Source of the DNA: Actinoplanes auranticolor
GTDB lineage: Bacteria; Actinomycetota; Actinomycetes; Mycobacteriales; Micromonosporaceae
NCBI RefSeq assembly: GCF_018332655.1
Contig: NZ_BOQL01000024.1
Location: 111,199-175,198, forward strand
DNA length: 64,000 nt
Direction of reading: 5' to 3'
The notes beneath the pieces are model-generated. The model worked only from the letters and a program-made list of their open reading frames with translations, was not told the origin of the DNA and searched no databases. This document shows, in pieces, positions 8,472 to 17,041 of this stretch. Position 1 is the first letter of the stretch, and each line of letters opens with the position of its first letter. Position numbers and translations under genes: made by a program.

Positions 8472-8523
8472 GAACCGCAGATTCCAGCAAGAAACCTCAG
8501 AATTTCCGGAAGGAAACCGCAGA
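8472..8523. promoter_or_regulatory. Three-copy direct-repeat operator between MFS and deoR-type genes
   Basis: Three copies of a GAAACCKCAGA-like element: GAACCGCAGA (8472-8481), GAAACCTCAGA (8491-8501) and GAAACCGCAGA (8513-8523). The shared core ACCKCAGA recurs at 20 and 22 base offsets, about two helical turns, so all copies face one side of the DNA. Their order and position between divergent transporter and repressor genes fit a DeoR-family operator. The third copy runs into the A of the repressor start codon, which would allow direct autorepression. Confidence 0.65.
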
Positions 8524-9302
8524 TGTTCGCAGCCGAGCGCCAGGACCGGATCCTGGCCGAGCTGGTCGCCCACGGCCGGGTCACGGTGACCGCGCTGGCC
8601 GCCGCCCAGGGCGTCTCCGAGGACACCGTCCGGCGCGACCTCAAAGTCCTGGCCGACCGCGGCTACCTGCAGAAGACGCACGGGGGCGCGGTCGCCCTGG
8701 ATCCGGCCCGGATGGCCTGGACCGCCCGCTCGGACCTGCACACCCAGGCCAAGGCGGCGATCGGCGCGGTCGCGGCACCGCTGGTCTCCCCCGGGCAGAC
8801 GATCTTCCTGGACGCCGGCTCGACCGTGCGGGAGCTGGCCCGGCAGCTCACGACCCGCCCGCTGACCGTGATCACCAATTCCCTGGACATCGCCGCCGTG
8901 TTCGCCGACGACCGGCAGGTCCAGCTCACCGTCACCGGGGGCGACTGGCAGCCGGAGGGTCGCCTGCTGACCGGCTCGGCCACGCTGGCGGCCCTGGGCG
9001 CCCGCCGCGGCGACTGGGCGTTCCTGGGCGCCTGCGCGATCGACCCGCAGGTCGGCGTGACCGCGGAATCCGACCCCGACGCCCAGGTCAAGCGGGCCAT
9101 GTCCGGCGCCGCCCGGCACACGGTGGTGCTGGCCGACCGCACGAAGTTCGGCTCGATCAGTCCGTACCTGGTCGCGCCGGTCACCGACCTGTACGCCGTG
9201 GTCACCGACGACGCCGCGGCCGCCGAGGCGCTACGCGCAGCCGGACTGCCCCGGGCCCTGCACGCGCCCGGCGCTCGCCCCGCCGGCGCGCCTCCGGAGT
9301 GA
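8523..9302 (+). CDS. DeoR/GlpR-family transcriptional repressor
   Basis: A 259-residue repressor. The N-terminal winged helix contains the family signature (RQDRILAEL, then VTVTALAAAQGVSEDTVRRDL with GYLQKTHGGA, residues about 6-57). The C-terminal DeoRC sensor has IFLDAGSTVRELA and VITNSLDIA, which bind a phosphorylated sugar in this family. The start ATG 8523 has GGAAGGA at 8508-8514 in front. It faces the MFS gene, and the operator repeats overlap its own start. The inducer is probably the phosphosugar derived from the sugar handled by the isomerase and transporter. Confidence 0.9.
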   Translation: MFAAERQDRILAELVAHGRVTVTALAAAQGVSEDTVRRDLKVLADRGYLQKTHGGAVALDPARMAWTARSDLHTQAKAAIGAVAAPLVSPGQTIFLDAGSTVRELARQLTTRPLTVITNSLDIAAVFADDRQVQLTVTGGDWQPEGRLLTGSATLAALGARRGDWAFLGACAIDPQVGVTAESDPDAQVKRAMSGAARHTVVLADRTKFGSISPYLVAPVTDLYAVVTDDAAAAEALRAAGLPRALHAPGARPAGAPPE

Positions 9303-9305
9303 GCG

Positions 9306-9338
9306 CGGCCCGGCCGTCCACAGCGGACGGCCGGGCCG
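9306..9338. terminator. Bidirectional terminator between deoR-type gene and narK
   Basis: A perfect 14-base stem (CGGCCCGGCCGTCC at 9306-9319 and its complement at 9325-9338) with a 5-base loop. It lies between two convergent genes and can serve both. Confidence 0.75.
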
Positions 9339-9352
9339 GACGTGCGTCCCGG

Positions 9353-10690
9353 TCAGACGCCGGCGAGCTTGCGGCTCGACGAGCGCAGGTAGACAGCCCA
9401 GGTGACCAGCACGCAGAGCGCGTAGAAGGCGATGAACGCGATGTACGCGGCGTCCGCGGTCTGGTAGGTCAGGAACGACTGCCGAAACGCCAGGTTGACC
9501 AGCACCCCGCCGAAGGCGCCGATCGCCCCGGCGATGCCGATCACCGCGCCGGACAGCCGCCGGGCCTCGTGCTCGTCGGCCGGGTTCTTCAACGCGAAGA
9601 TGCGCGGGATCATCTTGTACGTCGAACCGTTGCCGATCCCGCTGAAGATGAACAGCGCGATGAAGCCGACCAGGTAGAGCGGTAGCGAGCGCAGTTGCGA
9701 GGCCAGCAGCACGATGCTCGCGCCGGCCGCCATCGCGACGAAGTTCCAGAAGGTGACCCGGGCGCCGCCGAGCCGGTCGGCCAGCGCCCCGCCGACCGGG
9801 CGGATCAGCGAGCCCAGCAGCGGGCCCAGGAAGGTCAGGTACGCGGCCTTGACCGGGGTGTTGAAGTCCTCGGCGAACTGCACCTGCAGCACCTGGCCGA
9901 AGGCGAAGCCGAAGCCGATGAACGAGCCGAAGGTGCCGATGTAGAGCAGCGCCATGATCCAGGTGTGACCCTCACGGGCGGCGTCGCGCATGCCGCGTTT
10001 CTCGTTGCGGGCCTGGGTCAGGTTGTCCATCTTCAGCGCCGAGCCGAGCACGGCGAGCACGATCAGCGGGATGTAGATGCCGGCCACGATGCCCGGGTGC
10101 CCGGCGCCGAAGACGGCCAGCACGAACAGGCCGATCAGCTGCACGGCCGCGACACCGAGGTTGCCGCCGCCGGCGTTGATGCCCAGCGCCCAGCCCTTGA
10201 GCCGGTCCGGGTAGAACGCGTTGATGTTGGCCATCGACGACGCGAAGTTGCCACCGCCCACACCGGCGATCGCGGCGAGCACGATCAGCGTCGTGTAGGA
10301 CACGCCGGGCTCGATCAGGAAAGCGGCCAGCACCGCCGGGATCAGCAGCAGGGACGCGCTGATGATGGTCCAGTTACGGCCGCCGAACCGGGCCACCGCG
10401 AAGGTGTACGGGATCCGCAGCGCCCCGCCGACCAGCGCGGGCACGGCGGTCAGCAGGAACTTGCCGGCCGGGTCGATGCCGTACGCGGGGCCGAGGAACA
10501 GCACCAGCACCGACCACAGCGTCCACACCGAGAAGCCGATGTGCTCGGAGAAGATCGAGAAGACCAGGTTGCGCCGGGCGATCGGGGCGCCGGTGGTGTC
10601 CCAGAACGCCCGGTCCTCGGGCCGCCAGTCGTCGATCCAGTGTCCGCGGACGGTTTTCGCCGCGGGACGTTCCAGGGTGCTTGCGGTCAT
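9353..10690 (-). CDS. narK: Nitrate/nitrite transporter NarK (MFS)
   Basis: A 445-residue 12-segment membrane protein of the nitrate/nitrite porter family. It carries the two glycine-rich nitrate signatures: AGVGGGNFASSMANI in the first half and GIAGAIGAFGGVLVN in the second. It imports nitrate and/or exports nitrite. It is the last gene of a minus-strand nitrate-assimilation operon; its ATG overlaps the nirD stop by 4 bases. Mycobacterium tuberculosis likewise keeps narK3 near nirBD and the NnaR-like Rv0260c. Nitrate uptake is the likely role here, because the partner enzymes are assimilatory. Confidence 0.92.
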   Translation of the reverse strand: MTASTLERPAAKTVRGHWIDDWRPEDRAFWDTTGAPIARRNLVFSIFSEHIGFSVWTLWSVLVLFLGPAYGIDPAGKFLLTAVPALVGGALRIPYTFAVARFGGRNWTIISASLLLIPAVLAAFLIEPGVSYTTLIVLAAIAGVGGGNFASSMANINAFYPDRLKGWALGINAGGGNLGVAAVQLIGLFVLAVFGAGHPGIVAGIYIPLIVLAVLGSALKMDNLTQARNEKRGMRDAAREGHTWIMALLYIGTFGSFIGFGFAFGQVLQVQFAEDFNTPVKAAYLTFLGPLLGSLIRPVGGALADRLGGARVTFWNFVAMAAGASIVLLASQLRSLPLYLVGFIALFIFSGIGNGSTYKMIPRIFALKNPADEHEARRLSGAVIGIAGAIGAFGGVLVNLAFRQSFLTYQTADAAYIAFIAFYALCVLVTWAVYLRSSSRKLAGV

Positions 10691-11010
10691 GACGGGACCT
10701 CCGAAGCGGTGAGCGACGAGATGACGAGGTGACCGTCGGCGTCGACGGTGACGGGGTAGACGGTGAGGTCGCTGATGCCGGACAGCGAGCAGCCGGTGGT
10801 GATGTCGAAGGCCATCAGGTGCAGCGGGCAGACCAGCACCTTGTTGTCGATCTGGCCGTCGGCCAGCGGCCCGCCACGGTGCGGGCAGACGGCGGACAGC
10901 GCGCGCACCGAGCCGTCGCGCAGCCGGAAGACCGCGACCATCTCGCCGTCGACCTCGTAGGTGCGTCCCTCGCCCAGCGGGATGTCGGTGACCGGCCCCA
11001 GGATCCTCAT
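10687..11010 (-). CDS. nirD: Nitrite reductase small subunit NirD (Rieske-like)
   Basis: A 107-residue Rieske-fold protein with CPHRGGPLADG and CPLHLMAFD, giving C-x-H and C-x2-H ligand pairs for a [2Fe-2S] cluster. Some NirD proteins lack these ligands, but here all four are present. It pairs with NirB for NADH-dependent reduction of nitrite to ammonium in the cytoplasm. Its ATG overlaps the nirB stop and its stop overlaps the narK start, each by 4 bases, so translation of all three is coupled. Confidence 0.92.
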   Translation of the reverse strand: MRILGPVTDIPLGEGRTYEVDGEMVAVFRLRDGSVRALSAVCPHRGGPLADGQIDNKVLVCPLHLMAFDITTGCSLSGISDLTVYPVTVDADGHLVISSLTASEVPS

Positions 11011-13463
11011 CGGACCGGCACCTGCGGCAGCACGACCAGCGGCAGCGACGTACGGAACTGCCCGGGAGTGGCCGGTTCGGCGCGTTCCTTCCACGGATCG
11101 CGGTAGGCGGCGACCGAGGCGGCCATCGCGGCGTCCAGGTCGGCGGCGATGCCCTCGGCGTCGTCCACGACCACCGCGCGGATGTGCTCGATGCCCAGCC
11201 TCGGCACCCACGCGTACGTGCGCTCCAGCCAGTTCGCGCTCTCCCGGTAGTACTGCAGGAAGCGCCCGGTCAGCGTGATGACCTCTTCGGGCGACTCGAC
11301 CGTGGCCAGCAGGTCGCCCTTGCGGACGTGGGCGCCGGCCGCACCACCGACGTAGAGCTCCCAGCGGCCGCCGTCGATGGCCACCACGCCGAGGTCCTTC
11401 ACGTACGCCTCGGCGCAGTTGCGCGGGCACCCGGTGACCGCGAGTTTCATCTTGCCGGGCCCCTCGATGCCCTGGTAGCGCTCCTCGAGGGCGATGCCCA
11501 GCGCGGTGGAGTCGCCGACGCCGAAGCGGCAGAAGTCAGAGCCCACACAGGTCTTCACCGTGCGGAAGCTCTTGCCGTAGGCGTAGCCCGAGGGCATGTC
11601 CAGGTCGGCCCAGATCTTGGGCAGCGTCTCCTTGGGAATCCCCAGCAGGTCGATGCGCTGCCCGCCGGTCAGCTTGACCATGGGTACGGCGTGCTTCTCG
11701 GCCACCTCGGCGATCCGCCGCAGCTGGGCCGGGGTGGTGACGCCGCCCTTCATCTGCGGCACCACCGAGAACGTGCCGTCGCGCTGGATGTTGGCGTGCA
11801 CCCGGTCGTTGATGAAGCGGGCGTCGCGCTCGTCGATGTAACGGTCGCCCCACATCATCTTCAGCAGCGACGCCAGGCCCATCTTGCTCTTGGCGTCCTC
11901 CTCGCCACCGGGCACGAGCTTGGCGAAGACCGACGACACCGAACGCAGGTCGTACTTACGGATCGCGGCCATCAGCTCGGGCTTGGGCATCGGGACGCCG
12001 GGCACGTACCAGCTGGCCTTGGGGTCCTCCTCGACGGCGCCGCCGGCGGCCCACTCGACGATCTGCGCGACCAGGCTCTTGCAGGTGCCGCAGCCCTTGC
12101 CGGCCCGGGTCCTGTCCATCACGCCGCTGACCGTCTTGCAGCCGCCGTGCACGGTCTCGGCGATCGTGCCCTTGGTGACGCCGTTGCAGTTGCAGACCTG
12201 GGCGTCGTCGGCCAGCTCGGCCGCGCTCACCTCGGCGGGCGGACCGCCCAGGTCGAACATCAGCTCCACGCGGTCCTCGGGCAGGGCCAGCCCGCGGTCG
12301 AAGGCCTGCATCAGGAACGCGACCTTCTTGACGTCGCCGACCAGCGTCGCACCGACCAGCCGGCCGTCGCGGATGATCACGCTCTTGTAGATGCCCTTGC
12401 GCGGCTCGCTGAAGACCAGCGTCTCGTCGTCCTCGCGGTCGGACTCCTTCAGGCCCATCGAGGCGACGTCGACCCCGGCCACCTTGAGCTTGGTGGCGAT
12501 CCGGGAACCGTGGTACGCGGCCTGCGGGTCCCGGCCGGTGAGGTGGTCGGCGAGCACCTTGGCCTGGTCCCAGAGCGGGGCGACCAGGCCGTACGTCTCG
12601 CCGCGGTGCTGGGCGCACTCCCCCACCACGTAGATGTCCGGCTCGTCCTGGGCGCGCATCTGGTCGTCGACCACGATGCCGCGCTCGACCACCAGCCCGC
12701 TGGCCGCGGCCACCTCGGTGTTGGCCCGGATGCCGGCGGCGACCACGACCACGTCGCAGTCGATGACCCGGCCGTCGGAGAGCTTGACGCCGGTGACCGC
12801 GTGCTTGCCGAGGATCTCGGTGGTCATCGCGTCGCAGACCACCTCGATGCCCAGCTTCTCCACGCTGCGCTGCAGGATCGCGCCGGCCTGGGCGTCCAGC
12901 TGGGTGTTCATCAGGTGGCCCATGGCGTGCAGCAGCGTCACCTGGGAGACGTGGTTCTGCAGGCCGCGGGCCGCCTCCAGACCGAGCAGGCCGCCGCCGA
13001 TCACCACCGCCCGCTCGTGCTCGCGGGCGTAGCGGATCATGCTGCGGGTGTCGTCCAGCGTGCGGAACGCGAAGACACCCTGGTGGTAGCCGCGGCCGGG
13101 ACGGTGGATGCCGGGGATCGGCGGGACGAACGCCCGGCTGCCGGTGGCGATGATGAGCTTGTCGTACGGCGTGGCGGTGCCGTCCTCGGCGTACACCTGC
13201 TTGGCGAACCGGTCGATGCGGCTGATCCGGCGGCCGGCGTGCAGGGTGATGCCGTTGTCGGCGTACCAGCTCAGGTCGTTGAGGAAGATGCCGGACTCGT
13301 CCTCGACCCCGGCCAGGACGTTGGACAGCATGATCCGGTTGTAGTTGCCGTACGGCTCGTCGCCGAACATGGTGATGTCGAAGTCGCCGCCGCGGCTGAG
13401 GATCTCCTCCACCGTCCGGGCGCCGGCCATGCCGTTGCCGATGACGACCAGGCGCGGGGCCAT
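11007..13463 (-). CDS. nirB: Assimilatory nitrite reductase [NAD(P)H] large subunit NirB
   Basis: An 818-residue cytosolic enzyme that reduces nitrite to ammonium. Domains in order: FAD/NAD(P)H reductase beginning VVIGNGMAG, with a second GGGLLGLEAARGL motif; BFD-type [2Fe-2S] domain (CNCNGVTKG ... GKGCGTCKSLV, about residues 400-465); sulfite/nitrite reductase half-domain; and a [4Fe-4S]-siroheme site with TCVGSDFC and CPRNC. The ATG at 13463 is preferred because the flavin motif then starts at residue 4. The siroheme it needs fits the sirohydrochlorin chelatase and HemD-like genes just upstream. It overlaps the neighbouring genes on both sides. Confidence 0.95.
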   Translation of the reverse strand: MAPRLVVIGNGMAGARTVEEILSRGGDFDITMFGDEPYGNYNRIMLSNVLAGVEDESGIFLNDLSWYADNGITLHAGRRISRIDRFAKQVYAEDGTATPYDKLIIATGSRAFVPPIPGIHRPGRGYHQGVFAFRTLDDTRSMIRYAREHERAVVIGGGLLGLEAARGLQNHVSQVTLLHAMGHLMNTQLDAQAGAILQRSVEKLGIEVVCDAMTTEILGKHAVTGVKLSDGRVIDCDVVVVAAGIRANTEVAAASGLVVERGIVVDDQMRAQDEPDIYVVGECAQHRGETYGLVAPLWDQAKVLADHLTGRDPQAAYHGSRIATKLKVAGVDVASMGLKESDREDDETLVFSEPRKGIYKSVIIRDGRLVGATLVGDVKKVAFLMQAFDRGLALPEDRVELMFDLGGPPAEVSAAELADDAQVCNCNGVTKGTIAETVHGGCKTVSGVMDRTRAGKGCGTCKSLVAQIVEWAAGGAVEEDPKASWYVPGVPMPKPELMAAIRKYDLRSVSSVFAKLVPGGEEDAKSKMGLASLLKMMWGDRYIDERDARFINDRVHANIQRDGTFSVVPQMKGGVTTPAQLRRIAEVAEKHAVPMVKLTGGQRIDLLGIPKETLPKIWADLDMPSGYAYGKSFRTVKTCVGSDFCRFGVGDSTALGIALEERYQGIEGPGKMKLAVTGCPRNCAEAYVKDLGVVAIDGGRWELYVGGAAGAHVRKGDLLATVESPEEVITLTGRFLQYYRESANWLERTYAWVPRLGIEHIRAVVVDDAEGIAADLDAAMAASVAAYRDPWKERAEPATPGQFRTSLPLVVLPQVPVR

Positions 13464-13807
13464 CAGACCTCCACCAGCCCGAGATCGAGGACCACCGTGC
13501 CGGTCACTCCGGCCGGTGCGGCCAGCCACAGCTCGACGGCCGTCCCGGAGTCCAGATCCTCGACGACGCGCAGCGGGACGTGCACATCGGACTTGGCACC
13601 GATCGGGAAGTAGCGCATCTGCTTGCCGTCGCGCATCAGCACGACGCAGATCAGCTCGTCGGCCGAGTTGCCGCCGCGGAAGTAGACGGCCTGCGCCACG
13701 ACGCCGGCGGGCACGACGTAGCCCGGCACGCCGATCGGGGCCGGCTGGTCCAGGCCCTTGCCCTCGAAGGGCAGGACGCCCTGCAGGAAGCGGGGTGTGG
13801 AGTTCAC
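13463..13807 (-). CDS. Small protein of unknown function inside the nitrate-assimilation operon
   Basis: A 114-residue soluble protein with no signal peptide or membrane segment and no family I can name. It has a beta-rich look, with blocks VPGYVVPAGVVAQAVYFRGG, ADELICVVLMRDGKQMRYFPIG and a hydrophobic C-terminal half. It starts at GTG 13807, sharing GTGA with the nitrate reductase stop, and ends in TGATG with nirB, so it is fully coupled to both enzymes. GAAAGGAAC shortly upstream may serve as its ribosome site. Its fixed place between reductase genes suggests a role in assembly, electron delivery or regulation of the nitrate/nitrite reductases. Confidence 0.8.
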   Translation of the reverse strand: MNSTPRFLQGVLPFEGKGLDQPAPIGVPGYVVPAGVVAQAVYFRGGNSADELICVVLMRDGKQMRYFPIGAKSDVHVPLRVVEDLDSGTAVELWLAAPAGVTGTVVLDLGLVEV

Positions 13808-15921
13808 CTAGGTGTTCCTTTCGTGATGGCGACCGCGCACGCCTTGAAAGCGGGCATCTTGGAGTGCCGGTCGAGGGCCGGGTCGGTGAGCAGGTTGACG
13901 GCCTGGTCGCCGCCCCAGTGGAACGGCGCGAAGACGGTGTCCGGCCGGATGCCGGGGTTGAGCCGGGCCCGGAACACCGCCCGGCCGCGGCGGCTGGACA
14001 GCTCGACCATGTCGCTGTCGGCGATGCCGAGCCGGCGGGCCAGGTCGGGGTGCAGCTCGACGCGGGGCTCGGGCAGGGAGACGGTCAGGGCGGAGACCCG
14101 GCGGGTCTGGTTGCCGCTCTGGTACTGCTGCATGTTGCGCCCGGTGGTGAGCACGTACGGGTAGTCCCGGTCGGGCATCTCGTGCGGGTCGCGGTGCTCG
14201 ACCCGGACGAACCTCGCGCGCCCGTCCGCGGTCGGGAACGTGTCGGCGAACAGTCGCGGCGTACCCGGGTGGTCCTCGGCCGGGCACGGCCAGAAGACGC
14301 CCTGCTCGGCCTCGATCCGCTCGTAGGTGATGCCGGCGTAGTCGGCGATCCCGCCGGCGCTGGCCCGGCGCAGCTCGTCGAAGACGGTCCGCGGGTCGTC
14401 GCTGAAGAACCGCCCGCGGCCCAGCCGGTCCGCCAGCCCGCTGAGAAACTGCAGGTCGGTACGCACGTCCGGCGGCGGCGGGAGCGCCATCCGGCGGCGG
14501 ATGACCCGGCCCTCGAGGTTGGTCATCGTGCCCTCCTCCTCGGCGAACTGGGCCGTGGGCAGCACCACGTCGGCCAGCGCCGCGGTCTCGGAGAGGAAGA
14601 TGTCGGAGACGACGAGCAGGTCCAGCGCCCGCAGGCGCTCGATGACGTGCCCGGCGTGCGGGGCCGAGACGGCCATGTTGCTGGCCAGCACCAGCAGGGC
14701 CCGGACCCCGCCGTCGGTGCCCAGGCGGTCGAGCATCTCGTACGCGGACTTGCCCGGCTGCGGAAGCTCGTCCGGGTCGACGCCCCAGACGCCGGCCACG
14801 TGCGCCCGCGCGGCCGGGTCGTCCAGCCGCCGGTAGCCGGGCAGCTGATCGGCCTTCTGCCCGTGCTCGCGCCCGCCCTGCCCGTTGCCCTGGCCGGTGA
14901 TGGTGCCGTAACCGGAGTAGGGCCGCCCGACCAGGCCCAGCGCCAGGGCCAGGTTCAGGTACGCCTGCGCGGTGTCGGTGCCGTTGCTGTGCTGCTCGGC
15001 GCCGCGGGCGGTGAGGATCATCGAGGGGCGCTCGGTGGCCAGCAGCCGGACGGTCTCGCGCAGGTCGGCCTCGCTGACCCCGGTCATCCGCTCGACGCGT
15101 TCGGGCCAGTAGGCCGCGACCGCGGCGCGCACGCCCTCGAAGCCGGTGGTCCGGTCCCGGATGTAGTCCTCGTCGACCAGGCCCTCCCGGACCGCGATGT
15201 GCAACAGGCCGTTGGCCAGCGCCAGGTCCGTGCCGGGCAGCGGCTGCAGATGCCGGTACGCGCCCGCGGCGGTCGGCGTTCGCCGCGGGTCGACGACGAT
15301 GTGCCGCGCACCCTCGGCCCGCCCGGCATCGAGGTACTGCATCGACGGCGGCATCGCGTCGGCCGGGTTGGCCCCCACCAGCAGCACCGTGCGGGCCTGC
15401 GCCACGTCCTCCAGCGGGAACGGCAGCCCCCGGTCGACACCCAGCGCACGGTTGGCCGCGGTGGCGGCCGACGACATGCAGAAACGCCCGTTGTAGTCGA
15501 TCGACGCCGACCGCAACGCCACCCGGACGAACTTGCCCAGCGTGTACGCCTTCTCGTTGGTCAGGCCACCACCGCCGAAGGCGCCGACGCTGTCGGGGCC
15601 GTACTCCCGCTGGCACCGCTCGATGCCGGCGACGATGCGCTCGTACGCCTCGTCCCAGCTCGCCTCCCGCAGGGGGCTCCCCCGGTCCGCGGGATCCTTG
15701 CGCACCAGCGGCGTGAGCAGCCGGTCCTTGTGGTCGAGCAGCTCGGCCGCGGTCCAGCCCTTGGCACACAGACCACCCCGGTTCACCGGGAACTCGGTGG
15801 GCTCGAGCCGGACCCGCGGGATCTCAGGCGTCAGCGCGATGCCACACTGCAGCGCGCAGTACGGGCAATGCGTCTCGGTCACCGTCACACCGAAGATGCT
15901 TGCCGGTAACCGTTTCCTCAC
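13804..15921 (-). CDS. nasA: Assimilatory nitrate reductase catalytic subunit (molybdopterin, [4Fe-4S])
   Basis: A 705-residue cytosolic molybdoenzyme that reduces nitrate to nitrite. The N-terminal cluster site is CPYCALQCG with the fourth cysteine in GLCAKG. These are followed by molybdopterin-family blocks such as GRFCMSSAATAANRALG, TGQGNGQGGREHGQKADQLPGY and a C-terminal dinucleotide-binding domain (VLTTGRNMQQYQSGNQTRR). No ferredoxin or flavin domain is fused, so an external donor is needed. The GTG at 15921 gives the longest product; GTG at 15888 or 15882, just before TETHCPYC, agrees better with family N-termini. It is the first gene of the operon to narK. Confidence 0.9.
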   Translation of the reverse strand: MRKRLPASIFGVTVTETHCPYCALQCGIALTPEIPRVRLEPTEFPVNRGGLCAKGWTAAELLDHKDRLLTPLVRKDPADRGSPLREASWDEAYERIVAGIERCQREYGPDSVGAFGGGGLTNEKAYTLGKFVRVALRSASIDYNGRFCMSSAATAANRALGVDRGLPFPLEDVAQARTVLLVGANPADAMPPSMQYLDAGRAEGARHIVVDPRRTPTAAGAYRHLQPLPGTDLALANGLLHIAVREGLVDEDYIRDRTTGFEGVRAAVAAYWPERVERMTGVSEADLRETVRLLATERPSMILTARGAEQHSNGTDTAQAYLNLALALGLVGRPYSGYGTITGQGNGQGGREHGQKADQLPGYRRLDDPAARAHVAGVWGVDPDELPQPGKSAYEMLDRLGTDGGVRALLVLASNMAVSAPHAGHVIERLRALDLLVVSDIFLSETAALADVVLPTAQFAEEEGTMTNLEGRVIRRRMALPPPPDVRTDLQFLSGLADRLGRGRFFSDDPRTVFDELRRASAGGIADYAGITYERIEAEQGVFWPCPAEDHPGTPRLFADTFPTADGRARFVRVEHRDPHEMPDRDYPYVLTTGRNMQQYQSGNQTRRVSALTVSLPEPRVELHPDLARRLGIADSDMVELSSRRGRAVFRARLNPGIRPDTVFAPFHWGGDQAVNLLTDPALDRHSKMPAFKACAVAITKGTPR

Positions 15922-15999
15922 CGGACCGCCGCGGTTGCCGCAGCGTTCAGAAAACCCTACAAGGGGCCCGGCGCCGTTGTGAGGAAGATCGTGGCGAGG

Positions 16000-16317
16000 T
16001 CAGTCGGCCTGCAGGCCGGCGCTGCGCCGCTCCTCGGTCGTGAGAGCGCGCACCGGGTGGGCGAGAAGCTCGGCATCGGCGGACCCGTCATCGGCCGCGA
16101 CGGACCAGGTGAAGATCCACCCGTCGGCCGTCGTGACGGAGATGCTCCGGCGCTCACTGTGCCAGATCATCGCCAGCGCGTCGGCGGCGCCCGGCAGGTC
16201 CAGGACACCGAGACACTGGCCGGAGGCGGGATCCCACAGGCGCAGGGTGCGGTCATGAGGGTCTCCGCCGAGACTGGCGAGGTAACCGGTCGCACGGTCC
16301 CAGGCCAGCGCCCGCAC
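16000..16317 (-). pseudogene. WD40-repeat protein, C-terminal remnant
   Basis: About 105 residues are readable. RALAWDRATGYLASLGG, DRTLRLWDPASGQCLG and GWIFTWSV are WD40 blades, and ALTTEERRSAGL resembles the closing motif of actinobacterial WD40/NTPase proteins. Only one and a half blades remain, while a propeller needs about seven, so this is the tail of a much larger gene. In frame, a stop codon lies inside the end of the chelatase gene, so no N-terminus is available. It is sandwiched on the same strand between the siroheme genes and the nitrate operon, which suggests a deletion or rearrangement joined these blocks. Confidence 0.6.
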
Positions 16318-16336
16318 CCGGCCGAGACGCAGACGT

Positions 16337-17041
16337 CTATGACGTGCGGTTCGCCGTCACCACCCCGGCGGCGGCCGTCCGCAGCGGTGTGCCGGCCAGG
16401 TCCTCGTACCGTCGCAGCACCAGGTCCTCCACGGCCGGGTCGGCGCACAGCGGCGGCGTCACCAGATCCGCACCCGCCCGGTGCAGTGACCGGTAGAACA
16501 ACCCCTCCGCCAGCAGATAAGCCGCTACCGCGATCCGCCGGGCGCCCTGCTCGCGGAGCCGGGCCACCACCTCGGGCACCCGCAGCTCGGCGCCGGACGC
16601 ATAGGCCACGTGGGCTCCCAGCTGCGCGGCCACGCCCGCGATGTCGGCCCGCCACGCCGGGTCGGAGGACCCCGCGGCCGCCAGCACGACGGCGTCCGCG
16701 TCCGCCCCCGCGATGCCGCGTTCGAGGCTGCGCGCCAGCAGCGGATCCGGTCCCAGCGGGGGCGCGGCCACCGCGTCGTTCGCGGCGACGGCCTCGGCGA
16801 TGTCGACCCGGACGTGGTAGCCGGCCGAGAGCAGCAGCGGCACGGCCACCGCGCGCAGGCCCTGGATCGCCTCGCCGACGCGGGGCTGCTGCACGTCCAC
16901 ATAGGCCAGCCGGACGTCCAGGTCGGGGCGCCGGCAGGCCACCCGGTCGACCAGGTCGCGGATCTGCGCCTGGCCGGCCGCCGAACGCGTACCGTGGGCG
17001 ACCGCCAGCAGGACCGGCGGCCGGTCCGTCGGGGCGGTCAT
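16337..17041 (-). CDS. Sirohydrochlorin chelatase (CbiX/SirB-like)
   Basis: A 234-residue protein with two CbiX-like halves. The N-terminal half has LLAVAHGTRSAAGQ with the metal-binding His, and the middle has PLLLSAGYHVRVDI. The second half repeats the fold (VAAYLLAEGLFYRSL). It inserts Fe into sirohydrochlorin to make siroheme, the cofactor of NirB encoded downstream. Its ATG overlaps the stop of the NnaR-like gene by 4 bases. The same pair (Rv0259c-Rv0260c) sits beside narK3 in M. tuberculosis. A cobalt chelatase role is possible, but the setting favours siroheme. Confidence 0.85.
   Translation of the reverse strand: MTAPTDRPPVLLAVAHGTRSAAGQAQIRDLVDRVACRRPDLDVRLAYVDVQQPRVGEAIQGLRAVAVPLLLSAGYHVRVDIAEAVAANDAVAAPPLGPDPLLARSLERGIAGADADAVVLAAAGSSDPAWRADIAGVAAQLGAHVAYASGAELRVPEVVARLREQGARRIAVAAYLLAEGLFYRSLHRAGADLVTPPLCADPAVEDLVLRRYEDLAGTPLRTAAAGVVTANRTS

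Noticed and set aside
6083..9302. Complete sulfoquinovose pathway
   Set aside because: The isomerase resembles YihS, but no sulfoquinovosidase, kinase or aldolase of sulfoglycolysis is present, so the sugar remains open.
15922..15999. GlnR box directly upstream of the nitrate reductase gene
   Set aside because: I looked for gTnAC-n6-GaAAC on both strands in this 78-base gap and found only poor matches. The better candidate is before the NnaR-like gene.
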